A DNA stretch of 64,000 nucleotides. It comes from Diphasiastrum complanatum. Taxonomy: Eukaryota > Streptophyta > Lycopodiopsida > Lycopodiales > Lycopodiaceae. Shown piece after piece: positions 20,662-31,390 of this stretch. The position numbers and the translations under genes are program-made. The notes under the pieces are model-generated. The model made no database searches, was not told the DNA's origin, and saw only the letters and a program-made list of their open reading frames with translations. The stretch covers positions 27,953,253-28,017,252 of the forward strand of contig CM055104.1 in NCBI GenBank assembly GCA_029204225.1. Reading direction: 5' to 3'. Position 1 is the first letter of the stretch; every line of letters begins with the position of its first letter.

Positions 20662-23600
20662 ATGGCTTCAATGAGTATGTTGTCTTATACAGCAGGGCAG
20701 ACTACTACGACTTCCACCACTATTGCATCAACGAATGCCAATGCTAAGTTTTCTTCACTTGAAATGGCTTCAATGAGTTCATCTTTGTTGGAACCAAGCG
20801 AAAGATTGTCCACTTCAAACTATTCAATTTGGAAGATGAGGATGGAGTCCATCTTGATCCTTCAAGACGTGATGGACATAGTTCTTGGCCTTGAAGAAGA
20901 ACCACAAGTTATTCAAGAGGTTCAAAAATACAAAAAGAGAGCTAGGATGGCTCTCCACTACATTAAGATGAATGTCTCTAATGAGATATTGAGGGAGATA
21001 GGTGCTTGTACAACAGCCAAAGAAGCTTGGGATTGTCTCAAGATTATCTATGAGGCTAAGAACACCTATAGGCTCCTCACTCTTAGAAATCAAATCTTTC
21101 AAAGTAGCCAAAAGAGTGATGAGAGTGCATCTAGTTATGTTTTGAGAGTAAAATATATTCACAGAGAGCTTGCTTGCATTGGTGATTCCATCAATCAAAA
21201 TGAGCTAGTCCAAGTCATTCTCAATGGCTTGAGAAGTGAATTTGATAACCTTGTCCAATCCTATGCCATTAAGGAGGAGCTACCAAGTTTGGAGGCTCTC
21301 CAAAGTGTGCTAATTTCAGAAGAATCAAGACAGGAGTACAAGCTCTTGAGGATGCACAAGCTCTCTCTCTCACTCATAATGATGGCAAAGCTCTCTTTGC
21401 CAAGGATAAGCACAAAGGGAGGAGCAAGAACCAACATCAACAATCCTCAAGCAAGGACAAAGCCAAATCCAAAGACAAAGATGAGGAGGAAGATGATTCC
21501 TCTAATGCTTCATCATCCAAGCTCAAGAACAAGAAGATCAAGTGCTTTTATTATGGCAAGAAAGGCCATCATGCCACCAATTGCTTCAAGAAGAAGAATC
21601 AACTCAAGCAAGCCAACATTACCAATGAGAAGGAAGACACTATTGCTAGTGATGGAGAGGGATCTCTTATGGTCTCTAGTTTCTCATCTACTCCTTTCAA
21701 CAAGGACGGTCTATGGTATATTGATAGTGGAGCCTCTTCGCATATGTGTAGCTCCAAGGACTCTTTCTCTTCTATTGTACCTGATGATGGAGTCAAGAAA
21801 TCAATATACACTGCAAATGATTTTGAATGTCCTATTGAAGGCATAGGGAACATTCCCTTGAAGCTTGCATCCTCTAAAGTTCTTTATGTCCCTAAGCTTA
21901 CTAAGAATCTTATTAGTGTTGGCCAATTGCTTGATAATGACCTTGATGTAAAATTCAATGTTGATACTTGCACTATCAAGAAGAACGATGAGATACTTGC
22001 ATTAGGATCTAGATTTGGAGACATCTATAAACTAGATCCAAATGAGTATATGAATGCTTGTAATGTTGCTCTTGTGAACAAGCTCTCTATGGAGGAATTA
22101 TGGCATAGGAAGTTGGGACATCCCAACTACAAATCCATGCTCTCTATGATTAAAGAAGCCAAAGCTATTGGCTTGCCAAAGTCATTCTCCAAGAAGATCA
22201 AGCCTTGTGAGGCTTGTGCTATTGCTAAATATCACAAAAAGCCATTTACAAGATCTTCTATCAAAAGCAAGCATCCTTTGGAGTTAATCCACTCGGATGT
22301 GCATTTCTCATCAACTACAAGCAAGGGAGGAGCCACTTGTTTTGTTACTTTCATTGATGATTTCACAATATTCACTTGGATATATCTTCTTGCTTCTAAA
22401 GCTATGGTGTTTGATCATTTTCTTATTTTCAAAGCTTATGTAGAGAAGCAATTCTCATTCAAGATTAAAGCTCTTAGAAGTGATGGAGGTGGTAAATATA
22501 TCTCCAATAAATTTCATGATTTTTGTGAGATTGAAGACATCAAAAGAGAGTTCTCTTGTGCCTACTCTCCATTTCAAAATCAAGTGGCCGAGAGAAAGAA
22601 TAGATCTCTATGTGAATGTGCAAAATCTATGAGAATTGAGGCACCTTTGCCCAAAGATTTTTGGGGAGAAGCCATTAATTGTGCAAATTATCTTTGCAAT
22701 AGGCTCCCACATATAGCTCTTGGAGGAAAGTCACCATATGAAATCTTATATTTGAAGAAGCCTAAGGTTGATCACCTTAGAGTTTTTGGATGCATATGCT
22801 TTGCCCATATTTCCTTGGAAACAAGGAAGAAGGAAGATCCTAGTGCATGCAAAAGGATCATGGTTGGATACTCATCCACCAAAAAGGCCTATAGAGTCTT
22901 TGTACTCTCTACTTCTCAAGTTATTGAAAGTAGAGATGTTGTCTTTCATGAAGATCAACATTGATCTTTTGACGAGGCCGAGATCAAGAAGTCTATGGAT
23001 GCATCACCTATTATTGATTTTGAAGACAATTATGATGTGATGGGGTCGAGATTTGAAGAAGACTCTCCTCGGTTTTTCTCACCAAGAAGATCCATGAGAG
23101 ATAGATCCGAGCTTAAGAGGCTCTCATATGTTGACAAAGGCAAACAAGTGGATCTTGATTTCACTAATTATGTTTTTTATGTCTCTCATGAAGAGAAAAA
23201 GAATGTACAAGAGGCACTCAATACCAAGGAGTGGTATGATGCCATGAAGCAAGCTCCCAAGTATTGTTGGTGATGCATTGATCACCAACAATACTTGGGA
23301 GCTTGTGGATCCTCCATCCAACAAGCATGTGATTGGTTGCGAATGGGTATTTCGAATCAAGTACAATCATGATGGCACCATCAACAAGTATAAAGCAAGA
23401 TTATGTGCCAAAGGATTTGCTCAAATCCATGGCCTTGATTATGAGGAGACCTTTGCACCCATTGCAAAGATGGTGACAATAAGAATTCTTATTTCTCTTG
23501 CTTGTTTCTTTAAGTGGAAGGTGTTCCAATTAGATGTATCCAATGGTTTTCTAAATGGTTATCTTGAGGAGGAGATCTATATGGAACAACCTCAAAGATT

Positions 23601-24747
23601 CATCAAGGATGAGTTCAAAGTGTGTTTGCTCTTCAAAAGCCTTTAGGGACTCAAGCAAGCACCAAGATCATGGTATTCAAGACTTAATTCTTTCCTTATC
23701 TCACTGGGATTTACTCTTAGTGACTATGATCCTTCCATGTATCTAAAATTTGTTGATAGTAATATGGTTATTCTTCTAATTTATGTTGATGACATTATTC
23801 TTTGTGGAAGTTGTATCAAGCTAGTTGATGAAACTAAGCTAGCACTTGGATGTGAGTTTGAAATGCAAAATCTAGGAGAAATACATTACATCCTAGGCCT
23901 AGAGATTGATTTTTATGAAGATCATGTTTTTATATGCCAATCTAGATATGCTCACTCTATGTTGAAAAAATTTCATATGAAAAATTCTAAGAGCATAGAT
24001 ACTCCAATGGAGCAAATTGTAAAAGATCCTAATAAAGGTGATGAAAGATCCTTCGAGAACATCACACTTTTTAGGAGTCTTGTAGGCTCCTTGATTTGGC
24101 TTACCATTACTAGGCTCGATTTAAGTTTTTGTGTGCACAAATTGAGTCAATTTATGCAAGATCCTAAGATTCATCATTGGAAGATGGCCAAGAGGATTCT
24201 AAGATATGAATCTTCATCTTGTGATTATGGTCTACTTTATAAAAGCTAAGATCTATCCATTGTTAGCTACTCGGATTCAAATTTTGCAAGTGACAAGATG
24301 GATCGAAAGTCTATTAGTGCATACACTATCTTTTTTGGAGGCAATCTAATATGTTGGCTTTCCAAAAAGCAAGATACTATATCTCTCTCTTCATGTGAGG
24401 CCGAGTACAAAGCACTCACTACAACCACCAAAGAGGTGCTTTGCATCAAGAGATTATTATTGGAGCTAAAGTGCATCAAGGAATATGATCTACCAATGAT
24501 CAAGTGTGATAATATCTCGGCCCAAGCTCTTGCCAATAATCCCATATTTCTTGCAAGAAGCAAGCATATAGAAGTGGCACACCATTTTGTGAGAGAAAAG
24601 CTTATTGGAGGAGAAATCTCTTTGGAGCATGTCAACTCATCCTCTTGTATTGTCGATTTACTCACCAAGCCTTTGAGCAAAAGTACTTTCATCAAGCATA
24701 GATCTAATCTTGGAGTTATATCAAGATCAATGCTCAAATCTTCATAG
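20662..24747 (+). pseudogene. Copia gag-pol polyprotein (family A), broken in at least five places
   Basis: Gag from ATG 20662 (or the family ATG at 20764) with SNYSIWKMRMES. A CT-repeat tract at about 21360-21372 is 2 nt longer than in the copy at 1-60 and shifts the frame. Zinc knuckle CFYYGKKGHHATNC (second Cys replaced). Protease WYIDSGASSHMC. Pre-integrase WHRKLGHPN. Integrase LIHSDVHF, LRSDGGGKY and ERKNRSLCE. TGA at 22962-22964. RT begins after a 25-bp hairpin (23250-23305) that breaks the frame; it contains YKARLCAKGF, QLDVSNGFLNG, an in-frame TAG at 23644 where GLKQAP should follow Tyr, and IYVDDIILCG. TAA at 24247. RNase H: YSDSNFA, SSCEAEYKAL, KCDNISA and SKHIEVAHHFVRE. Confidence 0.9.
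23250..23305. repeat. Perfect 25-bp inverted repeat with 6-nt loop inside pol
   Basis: Arms 23250-23274 and 23281-23305 are exact reverse complements; the spacer is GCATTG. The right arm encodes expected RT sequence (ITNNTWEL). The left arm replaces codons that other copia elements use between MKQ and ITNNTWEL. It adds a TGA and a frame change. Confidence 0.9.
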
Positions 24748-24763
24748 ATAATTTTTTAAGGAG

Positions 24764-25492
24764 TGTGAAGAATTGAAAAATATTATCTATGTTAGATATA
24801 GGGGTTTTATGTTTTTTATATCAAGCATCTAGGTGTAAGATGTTGATAGGACCAAATTTGGCATAGATGGCAAATTACCCATTTCCACTTGTAATGCCAC
24901 TATTTAGCCAAAATAGAGTAAGAGGCTAAGCTCGTGCCAATTAGAGTGTAGACAAGTGTAATACTTTTGTTTGATGAAATTTAAGAGGTCCAATAGGATT
25001 TAGAGGTGGAACCTTGAGGGGTCCAATAGAATTTGAGGTTTGCTTGAAAATGGTCCAATAGAATTTAGAGGTGAATGGATCAATGGTCCAATAGGATTAA
25101 GAGGTGGCAAAAGTGAGGTCCAATCATAGTTAAGCATAGTGGTAGCTCGTCGATCTACTAGTATCATTGTACTTCTCTTTTGAATCTAATTGATTTTGAG
25201 ATTGAGTAGATTTTGTGAGTAACTGATTTTCTAGCTTTCTCTCTCTATCCGAGAGCTCATGATGATTTTCTCTCTCTACCCGAGGAGAGCAGCTTGTTTT
25301 TACTTGGATTATTTTTGGAGCACTTCCCACACGTGTGAGTGAGAGTTGGAAGTGATTGAATGCATGTAGTAGTGTGTTTTTGCCATAGAATCAAAGATAG
25401 ATCTTGAATCTCAATCTAGTCTTGATCTTGGTGCATCTACACACCTTAGGAGATCACAAGTACATGTTGTGGACAGTCCACACGTGTGAACA
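24764..25492 (+). repeat. 3' LTR of family-A copia, 729 bp
   Basis: Starts TGTGAAGAATTG after a short purine run (AAGGAG) and ends GTGTGAACA at the right target-site duplication. It contains GGTCCAATAG-type subrepeats and one CACACGTGTG palindrome. It is clearly diverged from LTR1 and the LTR at 30035. Confidence 0.9.
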
Positions 25493-25497
25493 CATGT
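25493..25497. repeat. Target-site duplication, right copy (CATGT)
   Basis: Identical to the left copy, directly after the CA end of the 3' LTR. Confidence 0.8.
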
Positions 25498-27600
25498 CAC
25501 TTAGTTCCAAGCTCTCTAAGTCTAGAATGATTATACTTCCCCAAGGACATTCAAATTTCACACCAGTTATTGGATTACTATACTTGTGTGCCACATTTCA
25601 TGCCAGTTTTGATTCTACACTAACTAATTAGCAAAAAAAAACCATTCTACGCTTCACCACCACTCTATTTCACATAATTTCAACTAAAATGTTAGCAAGT
25701 AGATTGGCATGTTCGAATCCACGCCATGCCATTGATTAATTTTCGTTATGTTGCTCTTAACAACTCTATGTACCAAGGTTATTAAGTCCAGATAATTACC
25801 TTCATAGTGGTTATCGCTGTTGTATCCACCAATTTATCATGGGATTGAAAGTTTTAAAAATTATTAGTGGTAGCATTATATGCAATGATCCACTTATTTA
25901 AACACTTAATGACTAACAATATTTAAGTTACAAATGACTCCATTTTAAAGTTACAATTCTATTGCAACAATTAATAGGTGTTATTTTGACCAATCTAGCA
26001 TTTGATGATGCTAATGTCCTCTGTATGCTACTCCAGATTTAGAATATTTAATAAGCTCACTTGGAAATTGATGCCCCTTACTGACTTTCCACATTTTTTT
26101 TTGGATACTCTTGAATCATTAATGATTAGAAAGACCAAATGAACCACTAGATTCAATAACAAAACTGGCAAACGATACCCTTTTGGCAGATAAGAGTATG
26201 AAAAGATTAAAAGAAACTGTTTATTTGAGAAAATCCTAACTTACAATGTTTAGACATCAAAGCCTCACATGGATTTCTTACAATGATATCTTCTTATCAA
26301 TAGTGCCAAAATATAGACACAAGGGTGACAAAAACTACTAATCACAACATGCTTTTATTATTGTCATTTTGTTAAGAAATTGTACATGATTATAACTCTA
26401 TATTTCATTATTTTTTTTATTGATAGTCATGCTACATTAACACGATTTTTCATAAGGTTTCTTGCACATATACGAAGCAAATGATGCCACTACTACTCTC
26501 CGTTCATGGAATAATTTGCATGGCATTACAACTAGAAATTCTGAATATATTCAACAAGCCATGCACATTGATTTGGTCAAATCATGAGTAGCCTCAATTT
26601 CACCATAATGGATTTCAGCATCAAGTTAGTCCCAACCATTGCTACAAGTATGTGGCAAAAAATTCTCAAATCGACAGGCATTGATATTATAACTATATGA
26701 GATTTCTGAGTTAATCTATGTATGCAATAATTCCAACACAGCTCTATGACTGCTTATGAGGATCACTCTTTTAATGTTTTCATTAGAGAGCTAATAAATA
26801 TTATATTTGTGCATGCGGTAATCCTCATACCGATGACACCAACCAATAGTTTTCAAATACACATGATGATATTTACAAAACGTGCATTGAGTTTTTCCAT
26901 CAACTACATACGAATCTCTTAGAAATCTACACATGCAAATGAAAAGCGAGATTGCGTACTTTCTTAGCTAAACTGCATAGAAGAATTAATGATCTTGTTG
27001 GCACTCAATTCTCTTCCAATGGTATGACAACATTTTCAATCATGAATATCTTGTCACTCCTACATTCGTCCACATGCAGAAAGGGCTCTATACCAATGTA
27101 ATGGCCACTATATAAAAATCTTCAATCTGGCCTTATAATTATACAACTACTCTCTCAAAAAACATTGATTTATTTCAAAGGGCCTTAGTTTATTTGAGCT
27201 AATTCAAATGACCTTTACTTTGTACCTTGATAATGCAAATCTGTTGAGGTTAACACTTTTGGCTTGAGCTTGTCTTGGGCATCCCTCCTAGTTTTTCCCT
27301 CAAGCTCAATTTCTTACATTGCGAAGAACAAGTTTTACAGAAAGTGCATGCTTGTACTTTTCTTGCCTGTGCTTTGTGTGTTTTAAGAGGCCACACGCAA
27401 GGCACCTGGGCACACCCTCAGAAAAAGTAGGAGCTGGGGGGACACTCAGGGCTGTGTTTTAAAGGGCAGGTACATACTTTCATGGTGAAATGTGTTAAAC
27501 AAGAAGGGACTTTCATTATCAAAGATTTCATTAAATTTGAAAGGTGCTCTAAGGATGTTTTTGGATTAATAGACTTTCCAGTAGCTGAAATAAAAATGAT
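25498..27600. other. No gene seen
   Basis: AT-rich with short open frames only. I found no transposon protein motif, LTR end or RNA gene in it. The last 200 bases lead into the sequence downstream of the Dabb gene. Confidence 0.4.
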
Positions 27601-27639
27601 GATTTATATGAAAGAAAATTTGGCTGTGAAGGGCTTGGA

Positions 27640-27870
27640 ATGCTTCAAAACGCAGGCCAGGAGACACTTCCCTGAAGGCGACATGCTGTGGAATTGCTTG
27701 AAACCCGTGGGATGATGGACATGAGGGCAGCATCGGCATCGGGATGACCTGACGCATGAGGCCTGGGATGAGGGAGGTGCACAGGCTGGGCAGCACCTGC
27801 CTGCGTGGCTGCAGGCTCCAGCCACAGTTAGCACCCTGGCGTGTGCCCGCACCCCTCATGGTGCTGAAAA
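27640..27870. other. GC-rich island in an AT-rich window
   Basis: This stretch is visibly richer in G and C than anything nearby. It has long overlapping open frames on both strands but no recognised domain. It lies just 3' of the Dabb exon, so it could be a 3' exon, UTR or unrelated insertion. Confidence 0.35.
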
Positions 27871-27964
27871 TAAGAGGAGGCATTGACAGTATTAAACTGA
27901 GCCAAGTAGCAATGCTCACAGAGAACCGGCAAAGTCCTATAACAAGCAAGAAGCCTATTAGTGA

Positions 27965-28836
27965 GGTGTAATACTCCATCAAGCTCCCGAAGTCCATATA
28001 AACCATCCAGCAGAGCCTGGACCTTGTCCAAAGGCATTTCGGGTTTCACCTTGAAAAGAACCACATGTTCTTTAACACAAGCAGAAGCTGAGATGACAAG
28101 ACAATGAATGTTGAATATTAGGAGGGGGTCTTTCAATCCAAAATTGAAAATCTTCAAGCTCTGAACTTTTTTGTCAATGCCACAACATAACAAGACGGGC
28201 ACATGTGAACAAGAAGCTTTTGCTTGTCAGATTCTATTGTACGACAACCAATCAGGTGAAACAACGTCATGCATGGTCTGCAGATCTACTCAAAACAGTA
28301 ACAAATTGAGACTTTGTGATGCAGAAGCAATACAATCAGCAGTTAAATATATTGATGATTTCCAGCTTTATCCAGATATTCGGCCCAGCGACTATAACTG
28401 TCGAAATTCATGGAGCTAAACTTCTCACCCCTAACTACTGACTCGTACAAACCTTTTCACAAAAATACACGCTTGAAGAGTACCAGCCTAACGTCTTAGC
28501 GCAGTTACATTTAACAAAGGCAAAGTACGCAGCATATTTATGAACACCGAACAACAGCAAGACTGATGGCTAATGGGGATCATTTTCATCGTAATTTGAG
28601 AACAAAAATTCTCTTAACTTCAACAATTAACCTCAAAGTTGGATCTGCAAATGGGTCAATCGAAATCCGACTAAATCCGCAGTCAGGAAAGGTTGGCAGA
28701 AAAGCTTAAACAATTAAACCAGCAATATCAAAAGATTTTGAGTCATCAGATAAAAGCTTGGCATCAACTTTGTACCTGGAGTGAAGGGGGGACGCGTTCG
28801 AAGCGTGAAGCCCAGTCGAGCTGCAAGAGCATCCAT
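27965..28836 (-). CDS. Stress-response A/B-barrel (Dabb) domain protein, partial gene model
   Basis: This is the only convincing host gene. Exon 1 (28836-28776) starts at an ATG and encodes MDALAARLGFTLRTRPPFTP, a short Arg/Ser/Thr/hydrophobic leader that could be an organelle transit peptide. The donor CCAG|GTACAA joins in phase to an acceptor CATCTCAG at 28088. Exon 2 (28087 downward) gives VKEHVVLFKVKP then KVQALLDGLYGL and LDGVLHLT. The EHVVLFKVK and GL-GL-LDxVLHLT motifs are diagnostic of plant Dabb proteins such as Arabidopsis UP3/HS1-like. These are small dimeric barrel proteins linked to stress and defence; their exact reaction is unclear. The second half of the domain (FTHxLxSRY and following) is not visible, so a 3' exon is missing, too diverged or disrupted. 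The exon-2 end is approximate. Confidence 0.65.
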
Positions 28837-29281
28837 TCATCAAAAGACGACGACGAAGAAGAAGAAGGAATAGGTTCTTCCTCTCCAAAGCCTGAAAGGG
28901 TTCATAAATAGTGGTTGAGGAAGTTGCATAAGAATTGGGCCCATTGTGTGACTATTGTTTTGATGGGAGGAAGTCTTTAGTTTTGCCCCTTTGTTGTTGC
29001 TTAGGCATTGTCATTTAGGGTAGGGTTGATGTTTGGACGAGGTTTGAGGGTTGCCCTTTCCGGTGTCGTCGTTGCATGGATGGTTGTTGTACAAGGTCAA
29101 TGTTGTTTGGATGAAGTTGAATGCCATGCTTCGAGGTCTTGTTGTTTCTTGGACGGTTGCACTATAGCATCGTTCCTCCTTGGTTGAAATACAAACGTTG
29201 CCTTTCGAGAATGTTGTTGTTCCTTGGTCTTCCAAGGTGTTCACCTTCTCCTCAAAAGCTATACACCTTGTCTTTCAAGGG
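28837..29281. other. Upstream region of the Dabb gene; no other gene seen
   Basis: Contains the likely promoter and 5' UTR of the minus-strand Dabb gene (a CTTCTTC-rich 5' UTR lies at about 28850-28870). Further out is TTGTTGTT/GGTTG-rich sequence without a recognisable ORF. Confidence 0.35.
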
Positions 29282-29669
29282 GATTGGGATGTGCCCACAT
29301 ATGCACAAGCTATAATCCAAGGGACCAACATATTTTCATTCGAGCAAACCAAACATTCCTAGTTCGTCTAATTGCTGCTCTTTAGTCGATGGTGGTGTGG
29401 GTTCTATGGGTTGAAGCACCATTTGTCCACCATGCATCTAACCTCCACGACCCTCAAATTACCTTAGGATCGCCATCGACACCAGAATTATGGTTGAATC
29501 TATGTTTTTCTAATCTAAATTTACACTTTATGTGAAAATTCAGAGGCTTGTGCCCCTTCTATGCTCACCTTATGTAATGTGGAGAGCACACATAAGGATG
29601 AAGATGGTTGAATCTTCTTAAGAGTGTTCAAGGTCCTAAAGAGATGTTCCGAGAGTCCTAGGAGCATTT
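29282..29669 (+). repeat. Dispersed repeat R1, copy 1
   Basis: Direct repeat of 61652-62021 with scattered substitutions. It begins GGGATGTGCCCACATATGC and ends GTCCTAGGAGCATTTT. I do not recognise the family; it is probably an untranslated part or LTR of a retroelement. Confidence 0.75.
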
Positions 29670-29927
29670 TTTGGGTCTCGCGCGGACGGTCGGCCGTTTC
29701 TTATAAAAAGGTGTATGACACTCAATTGAGACAACATCAATTGAAATCCCATGGCGCTATGCACTAGAATGGTGTGTGGACTAATGGTTACTTCATATTG
29801 GGATGAGATAATGTGCAGTCGTGGCCGCATTAACCGCGAGCAAGGGTGACCTTACTCTACAACTTTGTTTTCTCGGCACAACCCAAATGACGTGACTGGC
29901 CATCGTGCAATGAGTGGTCTGATGTCA
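29670..29927. other. Unassigned spacer
   Basis: Between repeat R1 and segment X. No ORF or repeat partner was seen. Confidence 0.3.
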
Positions 29928-30034
29928 GCTTAGAGCTGAGTAGGAGCAGCTCATGAGGCGGACCCATACTATAATGATCGCCAAGTGAAGATCTTCAAGA
30001 ATCTTGTCACATGCAAACCAAGAGGACACCTGTG
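29928..30034. repeat. Segment X, inverted copy
   Basis: Reverse complement of 2136-2240. It joins directly to the family-A LTR at 30035 in the same relation as on the left. Confidence 0.85.
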
Positions 30035-30803
30035 TGTGAAGAATTGAAAAAGATTATCTATGTTAGATATAGGGGTCTTATGTTTTTTATATCAAGCATC
30101 TAGGTGTAGGATGTTGATAGGAACAAATTTGGCATAGATGGCAAATTATGCATTTCCACTTGTAATGCCACTATTGAGTCAAAATAGAGTAAGAGGCTAA
30201 ACTCGTGCCAATTAGAGTGTAGACAAGTGTAATGCTTTTGTTTGATGAATTCTAAGAGGTCCAATAGGATTTAGAGGTGGAACCATGTGAGGTCCAATAG
30301 GAATTAGAGGTGGAACCATGTGAGGTCCAATAGGAATTTGAGGTGTGCTTGAATATAGTCCAATAGAATTAAGAGGTGCATGGATGAATGGTCCAATCGG
30401 ATTAAGAGGTGACAAAGTGTGGTCCAATCATAGTTAATCATAATGGTAGCTCGTGGATCTACTAGTATCATTGTACTCCTCATTTTGGATCTAATTGATT
30501 TGGTGATTGTGTGGATTTTGAGTGTCATTGGATTTCTAGCTTTCTCTCTCTACCCGAGAGCTCATGATGGTTGTTCTTTCTCTACCCAAGGAGAGCAGTT
30601 TGTTTTTACTTAGAATAATTTTTGAATACTTCCCACACGTGTGAGTGAGAGTTGGAAGTGATTGAATGCATGTAGTAGTGTGTTTTTGCCATAGAATCAA
30701 AGATAGATCTTTAATCTCGATCTAGTCTTGATCTTGGTTCATCTACACACCTTAGGAGATCACAAGTACATGTTGTGGACAATCCACACATGTGAAATCA
30801 ACA
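30035..30803 (+). repeat. Family-A copia LTR, 769 bp, inverted twin of LTR1
   Basis: Runs from TGTGAAG to ...AATCAACA. It has the same length, the same duplicated 33-bp unit and nearly every base of LTR1 (1367-2135) in reverse complement. It is followed by a primer-binding site and about 150 bp of leader, after which similarity stops at about 30966. Confidence 0.9.
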
Positions 30804-30815
30804 TGGTATCAGAGC
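30804..30815 (+). other. Primer-binding site of the inverted twin
   Basis: TGGTATCAGAGC directly after the LTR end. Confidence 0.9.
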
Positions 30816-30966
30816 CTGCCTAAGGTTGCCATGCATTTTGATCCATTTGAGTGAAAACTAATCATCAATCTTGAGCTAGAAATTGTCAAGATCCATTTTC
30901 CTAGCTATCTTGTCCAATTTTGGATCAAAAGAGATCAAAAGGACATCGATTGGGTCTGACCTGGTA

Positions 30967-31390
30967 CTAAAGTAAACTAAATAGGCTGGTTTGTGGTGTA
31001 AATCTTGCATGCTCTCTTACAACCCAGTTCTTGATTGTTCTTGAGCAATCTAAACATCAAGAAATGAGTGTTTCTTGATTCTTAGACTATTAAATGCTGC
31101 TAGGAATCTAGTTTCTTGTTTCAGTAGTTAATTTTGTCTTTGATTATTTTCTGATTCAGTAGATAGTGGTAGGATTGCTCCCTGTTCTACAACGTTGATC
31201 CTCTTGAGCTAAAGATGGTTACATGGCTGGTTTTTGCATGTAACTGAACATCGGAACTGTGTCTCCCACTGATAGGCTGGGAAATCCATGTTGAAATCGG
31301 AGTAACGCTTCTGCTTGTAACTGTTCTAATAAGAAGAAAAACCATAAAGAACCGTAACTAAAGAAGAGGTAAGAAAACACAAGAACCGTG
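30967..31390. other. Unassigned; probable LTR or leader debris
   Basis: Begins where the inverted duplication ends. The minus strand keeps an open frame into 31219, but after the RNase H start it no longer looks like copia coding sequence (runs of F, L and S). It may be a deleted LTR junction. Confidence 0.3.

Larger units (their letters stand above)
20206..25492 (+). mobile_element. Family-A copia retrotransposon with 5-bp target-site duplication, defective
   Basis: Bounded by CATGT at 20201-20205 and 25493-25497, with TG at the 5' end and CA at the 3' end. The order is truncated 5' LTR, gag, protease, integrase, RT, RNase H, polypurine stretch and full 3' LTR. A deletion removed the end of the 5' LTR, the primer-binding site and most of the leader. 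Pol carries at least five disabling changes. Because the flanking duplication survives, the whole is one insertion that decayed in place. Confidence 0.9.

Noticed and set aside
20824-21198. 124-codon open frame on the minus strand, also seen on the plus strand at 182-556
   Set aside because: It is the antisense shadow of copia gag, preserved in both copies because gag itself is conserved.
25705-25730. TTCGAATCCACGCC, T-loop-like
   Set aside because: No matching D-loop, anticodon arm or acceptor stem nearby.
27566-28006. 146-codon minus-strand frame over the GC-rich block
   Set aside because: Composition-driven: three frames are open at once here and none shows a domain beyond the Dabb exon.
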